64,000 nucleotides of DNA from Galdieria partita (lineage: Eukaryota > Rhodophyta > Bangiophyceae > Galdieriales > Galdieriaceae), in NCBI GenBank assembly GCA_025991245.1, contig BQMJ01000054.1, forward strand, positions 62,001 through 126,000. The letters run 5' to 3'. The notes below the pieces were generated by a model. The model was not told the DNA's origin. It searched no databases and saw only the letters and a list, made by a program, of their open reading frames with translations. The translations under genes and the position numbers were made by a program. Below are positions 42,976-52,605 of this stretch, one piece after another (within the stretch, counting starts at the first letter, position 1; the number at the start of each line of letters is the position of its first letter).

Positions 42976-43758
42976 TTATCTAGCAAAACTCGTCAACACC
43001 CCTCTACCCACCATTTCAGGCACTTCTGCTGCCAACCAAGGTCCCAACTATTGCAAATAAAAACAAAATATAAAAGCCAATCATACGTTGCTTACACTCA
43101 GAGCCAAACAATGTGCAATGCCAAAACGTGGAACGTTGCGCAACCATAAAGGTTGAAAGTGCACGGTCTGACATATTTTCCCGCCTCTAAAAGAAGGTTC
43201 AGGTTTCAAACGGCGAATTTTTCCACAAACTAACCGATACATTTTTGCAGTTTTTCCTTGCAACTGAAAAAGGTTTCAAACCAAAACATAAAATGGGGTA
43301 GACAAAAACAAACCTCAGGCAATACAAGCTCTGGAGGAGTTGTAGGATAGCTCACCGGAATCTCAAAAGTAAGTTCGAACTCATATCTAACGTTTTCCAG
43401 ATAATACCAACATTTACCGTTCCAAAGGACGCCCTTGACTCCAACTTTAACTTGATATCTAACAAACCACAAAGACTTTACCGTTTCGTCACAATCGATA
43501 TAAAACCAATCGTTATCTTGTTCCTTGTTGACTTGAACGTACTTGAAGCCTTTAACGATAAGAATACCATTGAGAAAAGTTACTCACGCGAATCAAGGCG
43601 TTGAGTTCTTCTTGTAGCCTTTCGTTCCACTTATCTTTATCCCTGGGACCTATTGGTACATTAGACGTCGAAGAATATGTGGAACATGAAGACTGTTTAC
43701 CAGCGCGAATACTCAATAACGGAAGCTTCTGAACGGTGTTCTTTGTATGATCGTCCAT
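42976..43758 (-). CDS. UFC1: UFM1-conjugating enzyme UFC1
   Basis: Six exons (43758..43588, 43541..43482, 43433..43314, 43263..43235, 43186..43096, 43047..42976) with introns of 46-50 nt give 180 residues. UFC1 is the E2 that carries UFM1 to targets such as ribosomal protein uL24 at the ER. The core matches animal UFC1 throughout: [46 protein letters not shown] with the catalytic Cys, [17 protein letters not shown] and [12 protein letters not shown]. The fourth exon is only 29 nt. Extra ~30 Ser-rich residues precede the E2 fold. It is divergent from PEX12, with 46 bp between the starts. Confidence 0.96.
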
Positions 43759-43804
43759 TGAAAAGCAATGAAGAAAAGGATTTGACGTGAATTGTCGTAA
43801 ACAG

Positions 43805-45204
43805 ATGTTTTTCACACATTTCAGTCAAGAGGACTTGAGACCTTCTTATTTTGAAATGTTCGCACAAGAACGTCTCTTGCCAACTCTTAAACCAGCGTTG
43901 CGTTTTGTGTTGCAAGTTTTCGCACAGCGACACCCCAGGTTAGTAAGTGTGGAGTGTTGGATTAACAACTAAACTGTTGTCATAGACTAGTACCAGTGGC
44001 TATGAAAAGTGACGAGTTATTTACCTTGTTACACTTTTTGTTGGAATTGAACAGTCTAAGGTTGGTTGGGCGCCTCTTTGTACAGAGTCAAACACTGAAG
44101 GGTTATTTTTATAGAAAGAATCAGGCATCTTGTGCGGAAGCTTTCTATGGATTGCGAAGAGGACATACATTTTCTGCTCGAGAGGCTTCAAACATAGTTG
44201 GTACGTTCAAAATAAGGTTGCAGCTTGTCTTTTGAAGCTTACTCTTTGTTGTTTTTCTTATACTGTAGAACAAGGACCACTATCCAGAACAGAAATATTT
44301 TCTAGTCTCGTCTGCCTGGTCTTCGTTCCTTATACAAAGCAAAAACTGGATAGCTTGTATGAAGAAGCTTCAGGACACGCGCTTGCAGATATGTTTACAG
44401 GGTCTCAGGGAGTGGTGAGAAGTATTTTGATTTCTGAAGTCCACTCACTTAAAGAATTCTATAGAACACGCAACAGGAGTCGCTTATCAAAACCTTGTTT
44501 GTTAAACTTTATCCAACTTTCCATGCGTTATACGAACTGTGGTTTTTCCTTCAGCAGCTCCTTTTTCTGTTTGAAAAGACAAAGTATTATTCGCCTTGGC
44601 TTCGTTTACAAGGTTTGTTTAAGCAAAGCCTATTCTGATTGCCGTCTAAGTCTCACTAGGCATTCTGGTTCGGAGGTTAACTGCAGAAGAACTCAGAGCA
44701 GTGCCTAATCAAAATGTAGCCAACTCATCCTCAAAGTTGGTCAGTTTCGTGGACAAGTTGATACGTATGCTAAAGATTGCAGCAATCGGAGGAGTCTTTG
44801 CATTCAAATTTCTGGAGTGGTTGGTTTCTGCAGAGGTTTGTATATTTTACTAGTTTGATTACTACAAGTTAATATACTCTCAAATAGAACAAGATGCCCA
44901 AGAATACCGGTTTTATACCATCTCCACCAGTACCACTGAGACCTTCAAGCAAGGGCATTCAGTTACCAACGGATAGGACACTGTGTCCTCTATGTAGCCA
45001 ACCTAGAAGGAACCCTGCAGTCTGTGTAAGCATATACTCGTATTGCTATGGAATTGGTTTAACTTTTTCAAGGTTTCTTCTGGTTATGTCTTCTGCTATC
45101 AATGCCTATTTACGTTTATAGAGAGGGAGTCCCAATGTCCAGTTACAAAGATGCCCTCAACTATTCATGACATTCAACGAGTATTTCATGAACAGAACAT
45201 CTAA
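43805..45204 (+). CDS. PEX12: Peroxin-12 (PEX12)
   Basis: Seven exons (43805..43938, 43986..44200, 44269..44414, 44465..44612, 44660..44835, 44888..45025, 45073..45204) give 362 residues, the family length. PEX12 is a peroxisomal membrane RING protein that with PEX2 and PEX10 ubiquitinates the receptor PEX5. Visible blocks are PSYFEMFAQERLLPTLKPAL, a helix pair around YELWFFLQQLLFLFEKTKYYSPWLRL, the membrane helix IAAIGGVFAFKFLEW, a Pro-rich linker, and a degenerate C-terminal RING (LCPLC, then SSGYVFCYQC and CPVTKMP) that lacks some zinc ligands as usual for PEX12. The exon 4 reading differs from a longer open frame in the same place; only this one gives family sequence. Confidence 0.93.
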
Positions 45205-45269
45205 ATAATCTTATTGATGAAGCCTTTCGTGTCCTAAAGCTTCTTTCCACAGCGAGACAACAGCGTACA

Positions 45270-46865
45270 ATGAGCGCCTCTCAGCCACAGAAAAAAGATT
45301 TTTGGCGCCATGTGGTGTGTGTACAGTGGAATGATGGAAACAGTAGAATGCATTGTCAGTCGAGTGTTTGGTTGAATTGGGAGATGAAGCCATTCTCTTC
45401 CATGTTCGCAAGTCTATATGGAAATGGCAAACATAAAAATAAAATGGTTGGCATGAAGAGCATAGTTAGACCTTTATTATATTATCCAGTTGCTCAAGAC
45501 TCGCATTCTTACCACAGAGGTTGTAAAAGGTGCTGTTTCCAAGCACAGCTTGTTTTTGGCAATTATAGGTGTTCACCCAAGAGAGGAATGACAAACAAAT
45601 TATTCAGTAGAAGACATTGTCTTAAGCGAGTGAAACTGATATTTTGTAGACTCTATTCGGCTTCTTCTCCTCGAGTACCACTGCCTTCAACAAAGCAAGG
45701 CAGAGAAATATCTTATGATACTAGCCAAGATGAAGAAGCTACTTTAGAAAGTGAGAAGCGTGTCTCTAGTTCACCAGTTTTAGAGAAATTCAGTCCAAGA
45801 AGATTGGGTGAAAGGGGGCAAAATGATCCGTCAGCAGTGTACTTGACCCAACAATCCTACGATCTGTTTGAAGAATGGCCCCAGAGCGAAACTACCGATA
45901 TTTTCAAAGAACTACGCAAGTGGCTAGTTGAAGGTCCTGATGCCGCTTTCAAGTTCTCATTCTCTAGTGCAGTTCTTGTTTTCATCATATCCGTTCTTCT
46001 TCGAAAGCTGTTGCCTCATAGCTCTCATGATCTGATTGGACTGGAAACAATGGACTCTATGTTTCCTTCTAGACAAATCACTGAACACTTGAGTTTTTGG
46101 GAACAACTATGGAGGGTTTTTCGTGGTCCATATATTTTGGTTTCACTGACCATGGGTTTTGCGTCATTTACTCAAGCATTTGCAGGTTTTGGTTTTGCTG
46201 TAGTAGCTGTAGGTGTACTGTCACAGTTTGGTTGGATAGTTAATTCCAATGTATTTCAAGATATACAGCCTATTGCTGCAGTTATCGGATCCTTGATAGG
46301 TTGGACTTTGATTGGTTCGCAATGGAACAAAGTTCATTGGAAAGAGATTATGCCACTTTTGATTTCTTGCATGGTTAGCACACCATTGGGAGCTTGGGGC
46401 CTACAATACGTCAATCATAGTGTTTCTTTACACATATTGGGTTCACTCATATTTGGTTTTGTGATTTATTCCTTTTCTGGATTACAACCTTCAAGAAAGT
46501 GGTTTGCGAATAGGATTGCTGCCTGGACATTGGGGGGATTGGCTGGAATCTTTGGTGGTGCATTTGATATCAATGGACCTCCGCTAGTGTTTTACGGTCA
46601 AGCTAAACAATGGCACCCTGAAGAGTTTAAGAGAAATATCTTGACGGTAATATCATTGAATTCATCATTTGTGGTGTTGTTTGATGCTCTATGTGGCCGT
46701 TTGAATGATTATTATATAGGACCCTTTCTGCTATATTCCGTGCCATTTGTAGCAATAGGAACGTATGTTGGAGTAACGTTATCCCAAAAGTTGGGTCCGA
46801 AAAGATTCAAACAAGCTGTTTTGGCTACTTGTTTTATCATGAGTTTGAGACTGCTGACATCCTAA
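45270..46865 (+). CDS. TauE/SafE-family sulfite/anion transporter, predicted plastid
   Basis: A single exon of 531 residues. Residues 1-130 are basic, with Cys, Arg and Ser and few acidic residues, and lead into an acidic linker. The TauE/SafE domain occupies about 270-530 with seven or eight membrane helices: MGFASFTQAFAGFGFAVVAV, the second-repeat equivalent GGLAGIFGGAFDINGPPLVFYG, and PFVAIGTYVGVTLSQKLG. The pseudo-symmetric G-x-x-x-x-F-x-G-F and G-G-x-x-x-x-N-G-P-P motifs are typical. The family exports sulfite, sulfoacetate or other organic anions. The long N terminus suggests plastid envelope placement. Its stop codon is only 10 bp from the stop of the convergent GTPase gene. Confidence 0.88.
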   Translation: MSASQPQKKDFWRHVVCVQWNDGNSRMHCQSSVWLNWEMKPFSSMFASLYGNGKHKNKMVGMKSIVRPLLYYPVAQDSHSYHRGCKRCCFQAQLVFGNYRCSPKRGMTNKLFSRRHCLKRVKLIFCRLYSASSPRVPLPSTKQGREISYDTSQDEEATLESEKRVSSSPVLEKFSPRRLGERGQNDPSAVYLTQQSYDLFEEWPQSETTDIFKELRKWLVEGPDAAFKFSFSSAVLVFIISVLLRKLLPHSSHDLIGLETMDSMFPSRQITEHLSFWEQLWRVFRGPYILVSLTMGFASFTQAFAGFGFAVVAVGVLSQFGWIVNSNVFQDIQPIAAVIGSLIGWTLIGSQWNKVHWKEIMPLLISCMVSTPLGAWGLQYVNHSVSLHILGSLIFGFVIYSFSGLQPSRKWFANRIAAWTLGGLAGIFGGAFDINGPPLVFYGQAKQWHPEEFKRNILTVISLNSSFVVLFDALCGRLNDYYIGPFLLYSVPFVAIGTYVGVTLSQKLGPKRFKQAVLATCFIMSLRLLTS

Positions 46866-46875
46866 AACTAAAGAT

Positions 46876-48663
46876 TTAAATGTCTATATCAAAATGTAAA
46901 GTTGGTTGAATGCGAAATAGGTCGATATCACTTTGTCCTTCCTGTTGCGCAACATCTCGATCATTCACCAAAGAAACATTCAAAGAATGCGGGCCTTTGT
47001 TATAACTTGCTAACATTTGCAAATTACCATAACCCGATGGTCGGATGGCAGCATTTAATCCTAAGCCCACTACTACTCCCCTCTGTTTCGGAGGTGGTCT
47101 ACTTGCCAGTTTTTCCAGTTTCTGCATTGCTTGCATTTGAACTGTTGGCGAATCTCGAAACTTGGAAGCTGTCTCGTTCAAAGCATTTTGCATTTCCAGT
47201 CTGTATACTCGATAGTGTAAACGTAGAGATGGAACAACCAAATCCTCGGCTTTCTTAATGAACCAATCATCAACTCGACGCATTGCCACGTGCTGATCAT
47301 ATTCACTGATAGTGCCGTTAGCGGCAACGGCTGACAGAAGCATATCCTTGAACTTGTTTAATCCTTGTTGTTGAAGAAGAGCAATCTGTTTTTGGAACAA
47401 TGACTTGAGCTGGCTCTGTAAAAGATTTCCCAGAGAATTTCTTTTCTGAGCTCTAACCTGAAAAGATGAATAGGGAGCTGTACTCGTATCATAATTGTCC
47501 ATAGCTTCTGTATAAAGTGACGAAGCTTTATGTCCAAATTTGTCGATAAGCTTTCCACGACTTGTATCATTTTGCCAACGTTGACATTTTTCCATTGCGT
47601 TTTGCAGCTGAGTTTCATAACTCAAGTCACATTGATACGCAGCCAAAAGTTCTCTTTGTGACGGCACTCCCGATGAAATCACATGATTCCCGCTCTCCTC
47701 ATCACTTCTAGTTAGTTCACTCCACACTACCTCCGCATAAGTCGCAAAACTTTCCAATGGCAACTCCTTAGAATATTCTCTCCTCAGGAAATAATCTTCA
47801 CTTTTTCTAAAATGTCCCAAAAAACGATCACGAATAGCAGCAACCGACCCTTCGTACTCTTCTCTACGATATCTTGGATGTGGTAACGAGACCACTTCCA
47901 TATCAAAAAACTCTGAAAGCTTTGCAGTCTTGTAGTCATTTGGCTTTTCCACGTTATCCCAAATATGCTCCATATCTGTCAAAATCAACTTTTTCAAGTG
48001 CTCCAATGTTGAGCCATCGTCATGATCATGTACAACAAACAAGATAAGAGTTTTGCTAGGATGATCTCTTTGAAATATCTTAAGATGCTCGCCAAGAACA
48101 GTGTAAAACACACCATAACCTGCAGCGTCGAACCTACCCAAATCTGCCAACCAAACATGATATAATATTACATCAGATACTGCGACTGTTAAAGTCACGA
48201 TGCGTTCCAGTCTTTTGTTGTTCACCGCTTGAAAGGCCCTCCCGTCAAAGCCTTCTGTATCTATTAGCAATAGATGCCTTGATCCCGACATTTGACCAAC
48301 TGCCATTACAGCACCTTTTGTACCTCTTTCTTGTTCACTTCTCTTCAAAGGTGAACTCACCTGCAAGTGGGTTCCAAATAAGTGATTAAAAAAAGTGGTT
48401 TTGCCACATCCCTTTACACCGATTGCAGAAACAACGGCGAATTCTCTTCCTTCTTCAGCACTACCTTCTGATATCTGACTAGGCCACTCTTCTACAGCTT
48501 CCGAAAGCAAAGAATTGATTTGCTCTGCTACAAAGTTTCCTTGATGTGTTACTATGGGTACACCGTGGGCCGCTTCCACATGAAATATATGGTTAGATAC
48601 TCTACTTTCAGAATGTTCATAACCTTCGTAGGCTGAAGTTGCGCTGGAATTGTCCAGGTTCAT
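46876..48663 (-). CDS. Sey1/RHD3/atlastin-like dynamin-type GTPase without C-terminal membrane hairpin
   Basis: A single exon of 595 residues. The GTPase domain starts near residue 45, with G1 GVKGCGKTT (82-90), a switch/G2 Thr region in ERGTKGAVM, G3 DTEGFDGR, and VVHDHDD where family G4 has an R-D pair. After it comes a helical-bundle region with SGVPSQRELLAAYQCD, matching the Sey1 block DLPTQ-x-E-L-L-A-x-x-R-C-D. Sey1/RHD3 fuses ER membranes and has two transmembrane helices near residue 700 followed by a tail. Here the protein ends in a Gly/Pro/Ser stretch (RPPPKQRGVVVGLGL) with no membrane segment, so it is shorter and probably soluble. The start is the first ATG. Confidence 0.85.
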   Translation of the reverse strand: MNLDNSSATSAYEGYEHSESRVSNHIFHVEAAHGVPIVTHQGNFVAEQINSLLSEAVEEWPSQISEGSAEEGREFAVVSAIGVKGCGKTTFFNHLFGTHLQVSSPLKRSEQERGTKGAVMAVGQMSGSRHLLLIDTEGFDGRAFQAVNNKRLERIVTLTVAVSDVILYHVWLADLGRFDAAGYGVFYTVLGEHLKIFQRDHPSKTLILFVVHDHDDGSTLEHLKKLILTDMEHIWDNVEKPNDYKTAKLSEFFDMEVVSLPHPRYRREEYEGSVAAIRDRFLGHFRKSEDYFLRREYSKELPLESFATYAEVVWSELTRSDEESGNHVISSGVPSQRELLAAYQCDLSYETQLQNAMEKCQRWQNDTSRGKLIDKFGHKASSLYTEAMDNYDTSTAPYSSFQVRAQKRNSLGNLLQSQLKSLFQKQIALLQQQGLNKFKDMLLSAVAANGTISEYDQHVAMRRVDDWFIKKAEDLVVPSLRLHYRVYRLEMQNALNETASKFRDSPTVQMQAMQKLEKLASRPPPKQRGVVVGLGLNAAIRPSGYGNLQMLASYNKGPHSLNVSLVNDRDVAQQEGQSDIDLFRIQPTLHFDIDI

Positions 48664-48765
48664 TACGTTGGTACTCTTTATGAGGTTGGCAAAACTTTAC
48701 AACAGTCTTCAAGATCCCAATCCACGAAGGATGAGAAACGAGCTTGACTTTGGTATTTTGTGGGG

Positions 48766-49837
48766 TCACAAATGATCCGAGTTTATTTCGTCTTGTTCAA
48801 GAGGAACAGATATACAACAAGTTTGTTGGGTATGCCATCTACTTGTTATTGTCAATTCATGTTTCATTTCAACTTCCTGATGTTGATATTTAGCAGAGTC
48901 GTCATTTTGGAACAAAATGTGAACATCCGGGCAGTAACTCCATCTAGGTGCAAACATAGGCTCGCCTCTTCTATCTATATTATTCGTAACGACAACACTA
49001 CAACTATACTTGAATGCTATTCTTTTCAATAAATAAGTAAAAAATTCTATCCAAGACATCCTTTCATAATAAGTACAATCAAGATTCAACATTTGCGCAA
49101 GAGGAATGCCATCGATGATTATCAACGCTTTACAAGAGATTGAATTCATATCGGTCTCAACAATATGCTCAAGACAAGTTTCCAAGCTCTGAAGGGAATC
49201 GCAGAGTGTGTAAAAGTCTCTACATTCGTCCATATAAAACTTTTCATAGAGCTCCAAGGCTTCAGGACCTCTCCAATGGCGCAACGTAGCAAGTCTCGCA
49301 CAAGCAGCTCTTTTACTTGTAGTGAAGAGATACACAGGCATATGTAAAATTGCAAATAACGCAATTTGATATACAAGTTCGCTCTTGCCACAGTTTGACC
49401 CTCCAGCAACCTCCACTATTACCGTGCTTCTGATATGTTCCAAAACACTATGCAAAAGAGCACACAATATAGTTGAAATCAAGGAAATCAGAGAGAGATA
49501 ACGACTCACTGCTGCAACATACAACTTTCGACTTGGCCACTAACAGACGCTAGAGAAGGGTGTCTCGTTTCCAATTCACTTGCAGTCTTCCAAGTGCAGC
49601 CAAAATGGTCCAAAATTTGTTTTTGTACAAGTTTCCAACGCTAATCATTGATGTGATGAGTGAAGAATAAGTTCAAGAACTTCTCTCACGTGCCTCCAAG
49701 GGAATTCCTGTTTTCTCTGTCAAGTAAGACAAGTCTTCCACTTGAAAGAAATCTAAAAGACGTCGAATACCACATTTACTTTCTAAAACTTGAGCTATTT
49801 CTGTATCTGTAAATAAATGAATGGATAAACCTGCCAT
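48766..49837 (-). CDS. RAD51D-like recombination protein
   Basis: Exons 49837..49691 (or 49690), 49640..49510 and 49447..48766 give about 319 residues. The N-terminal helical domain (KCGIRRLLDFFQVEDLSYL) fits RAD51D. The ATPase has Walker A GGSNCGKSE, Walker B ALIIIDGI and the late block SVVVTNNIDRRGEPMFAPRWS, very close to RAD51D VVVTNHITRD...GRSW. RAD51 paralogs help RAD51 load on ssDNA in homologous recombination. The first intron does not fit: a GT donor after 49690 plus the AG acceptor before 49640 shifts the frame by one base, although both flanking exons read well. The second intron (62 nt) joins cleanly. Confidence 0.75.
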
Positions 49838-49869
49838 ACAACGCACTTTTTCCAAGTGAAATGTAAGAA

Positions 49870-51648
49870 TTATCCTTTGATGGGATCGAACTGTCGAGTT
49901 TTTCTCTTTTTGGCTTTTGGTTTCCTTTTCGGCTGTGAATACTTATTTACCTAATTGTCGTCAAACAAGTCCTATTTATACCATTAATATACTTACATGG
50001 CTGTTCAAAGTGCGTAATTCTGACGGCATCAAATAGCTTGGAATATCAGCTAAATGAGGGTTGCTTCGAGTGTTCAAAGGTCGATCACTTTTGAGAGCCT
50101 AATTCTTCACATGTTTCTCCATTTCCTACTCTTTTTACATCCACTTACCTCAAAATCTAAAGAATGGTGAGCAAAATATTCTTTCATTTTCTCAGAATTC
50201 AATATCTCCCTTCTAATTTCCGTCGCTCGAGCTTCCTTGATCACATTCTTTGTTATTTTGTATAAACAATCTTCCACTCGATAACGGAAAGGTTCTATTT
50301 GACTCATTTTTAATTTTAACGGGTTCCAATGTTCCTGTTTCAAATCCATTTCTACAAAGTGGTTCTGTAGACGTGGCATTTCTTCCGATGTTACCAACGT
50401 CAAAACATCTCCGGTTTTACCAGCTCGTGCAGTTCGTCCAGCCCGATGAATATAACTTACAAAAGAATTGGGACAATCCACATTCAATACTACAGCTACT
50501 TGTTGAAAATCCATTCCTCTCGATAAATCAAACTCATCTTCTTGTTCCTCGGTGTTTGTTCCTACTCTATCCGATGAATGACTCTTCTTTCTTTTGTTCA
50601 AAGTACAAGCTTCATCCGTTGCAATCAAAATGGAAGATTTACCCTGATTGAATTGTTCAACGCTATGCAATCTTGACAACAACGGTAGTTCCGCATTCAA
50701 CAAACTAGTATGAATATAAAACTGGTCCAATAACAACTTGAGGCGGAAGCCTTTGTCCACCGAATTGACAAAAATGAGTATTTTTCCTTTCAGCACTTGA
50801 AGTTTGATAAGTACAAATGTTACCAAGTATTTATCTTGTTCTTTTTCCACTTGAACATAATGATGCTTAGCCAAAGTCTGCATTGTTTCTTCTTGCCTTA
50901 TATTGTTTTGTACTCGAATCTGGAATATCCCCAACCCATGAGGTTTCATTCATAGGACTTGATTCTTACTTACCTGTTGCATTGTATGCCGTTTGTCTTC
51001 AAATAGACGAAGGAAGTGATGCATATCTTTGTCCAATGTTGCACTCACAAACACACTTTGTACCTGTGCAGGTACATTTGACAATATTTTTTGCATATCT
51101 TGTTCGTATCCAAAAGAAAATAACAAATCTGCTTCATCTACGACTAACCATTTCAAACTTGCCATAGAATATGTTCCTTGTTGTAATAAATGTTGCAGAG
51201 TTGCAGGCGTAGTTACCAATATGTGCGCCAAGGCAACTTTCTGCCATGAAGAAGGTTCCCTTTGTAATAGTGCTAAAGTTCGGATGGAACTGTATCTATT
51301 CAACAATTGAAACGTTGCTGTGACCTGATAAGCCAATTCCTTGGTAGGTACCAACACGAGTGCTTTCCACTGAGCCACGTTGCGAGAAGACATTGAAACT
51401 GAGTCGATAGTTGAATCTTCTTTAAGCATTTGGTGGATGATAGGTACTGCATAACATACTGTCTTTCCAGTACCGGTTGGTGCAGAAATGAGAGTGTCTG
51501 TTCCTCTTAGTAGACAAGGAAGACCTTGACACTGAACGGGTGTGGGATGTAGAAAACCTGCCCTTTGTATAGCTTTCAGTAGACGAGGTTCTAGTTGCAA
51601 CTCATCAAAGGATTCTATTTCAGTCTTCACTTGAGTGCTTTCCAACAT
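49870..51648 (-). CDS. DDX56: DEAD-box RNA helicase DDX56 (Dbp9)
   Basis: Four exons (51648..50974, 50919..50149, 50098..49997, 49950..49870) with introns of 46-54 nt give 542 residues. Motifs include the Q-motif region FLHPTPVQCQG, Walker A APTGTGKT, PTKELAYQ, and the diagnostic VVDEADLLFSFGYEQDM of the DDX56/Dbp9 group, then VSATLD, RGMDFQQVAVVLN and HRAGRTARAG. The tail has NPHLADIPSYLMP and a Lys/Arg-rich nucleolar-type end. Dbp9 works in early 60S ribosome assembly. ATG 51648 is the first in frame. Confidence 0.94.
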
Positions 51649-51785
51649 TATGCAACTCGTATCATACACTCTGTGCACCGTCGGAATTTCCCCCAATAGA
51701 ATGTGATCAGTATGCGTTCATTCCTCTTGTCAGCAAATTGGATGCCACATAATGAATATTGAAACAATCTCTCTTGATTCTCATA

Positions 51786-52124
51786 TTACCGCTCTCTTTC
51801 CTCCTGACTCGTTATGCACTTGACTCTCAACACTGATCGTTTACTGCACTTTTGTGGAGAATGTATTTCATTGTATTGCTTTTTCTCCGGTCTAACAATT
51901 ATCTCTTTCTTGTTTACTTGAATATCCCCAACATTTTCACTCTGTCCAACTGAACTTTCCACAATTTTGAATTTTGCACTTGGAAGGCATTGCTTTTGTG
52001 GGTAGATTTTACTCGACACTGACAAACCATCATCTCTTTGATACAAAATAAACAACACAGTTTTGCACCAATGATCCTTTTGATCCCTCCTATATTCAAA
52101 AAAAATAGAAAGCAATCGTATCAT
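51786..52124 (-). CDS. Hypothetical basic protein
   Basis: A single ATG frame of 112 residues upstream of DDX56 on the same strand. It begins with a hydrophobic-basic stretch (MIRLLSIFFEYRRDQKDHW) and becomes Lys/Ser/Glu-rich. No domain is recognised. It could be one exon of a longer gene, as donor-like and acceptor-like sites are present, or chance. Confidence 0.4.
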   Translation of the reverse strand: MIRLLSIFFEYRRDQKDHWCKTVLFILYQRDDGLSVSSKIYPQKQCLPSAKFKIVESSVGQSENVGDIQVNKKEIIVRPEKKQYNEIHSPQKCSKRSVLRVKCITSQEERER

Positions 52125-52222
52125 TGGTGAGTTAAAACATTCTATGGGGTATCGCCATTGTCAAATTCGCAACTCAGTGTACCTCATATAGTCTATGATA
52201 ACAAAGTTGCTTTGGGCAAAAG

Positions 52223-52390
52223 ATGACTAAAGAAGAATCTAATTCAATGCAAGTCAACCTTTTTGTATTCATTTTGGCTGTTTGCATAGGAATCGTTTTG
52301 GTTTTCTTCAATAGAGATGGCACCAAGAACGCTAGTGAATGTCATTTTGTGAGAATACTAGGACAACATGAAAGTTCATATGTGAAATAG
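52223..52390 (+). CDS. 55-residue single-pass membrane microprotein
   Basis: ATG 52223 opens a 55-codon frame with a short charged N terminus (MTKEESNS), one clean membrane helix (VNLFVFILAVCIGIVLVFF) and a short polar tail. It lies alone between two minus-strand genes and DDX10, followed by a microsatellite. The helix with flanking charges supports a real microprotein, but no family is recognised and a frame this short can be chance. Confidence 0.4.
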   Translation: MTKEESNSMQVNLFVFILAVCIGIVLVFFNRDGTKNASECHFVRILGQHESSYVK

Positions 52391-52399
52391 AGCCAATGA

Positions 52400-52434
52400 C
52401 TCTCTCTCTCTCTTTCTATATATATATATATATA
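52400..52434. repeat. (CT)n(TA)n microsatellite
   Basis: About seven CT units and nine TA units upstream of DDX10. It is a simple repeat in promoter or leader sequence. Confidence 0.9.
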
Positions 52435-52605
52435 CGAGATGATAAAAGAAGAATAAATAGTCAATTTTCTTTCTTTTGTGGAAAAATTTTTCTTCATTCT
52501 CTATATGAATATCTTGAAATCACTACGGTCAACTAGTGAGGATAATTGGATGCAATAGTCAATGAATTGTTCGACCCATTCGACCAAAAGAATATTTGTG
52601 ACTCT

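Noticed and set aside
42738-42986. 82-codon hydrophobic minus-strand ORF downstream of UFC1
   Set aside because: It overlaps the UFC1 stop, is AT-rich and hydrophobic by composition, and shows no start context or family.
44130-44708. 192-codon plus-strand ORF inside PEX12
   Set aside because: It runs through introns in the wrong frame; the spliced frame gives PEX12 family sequence.
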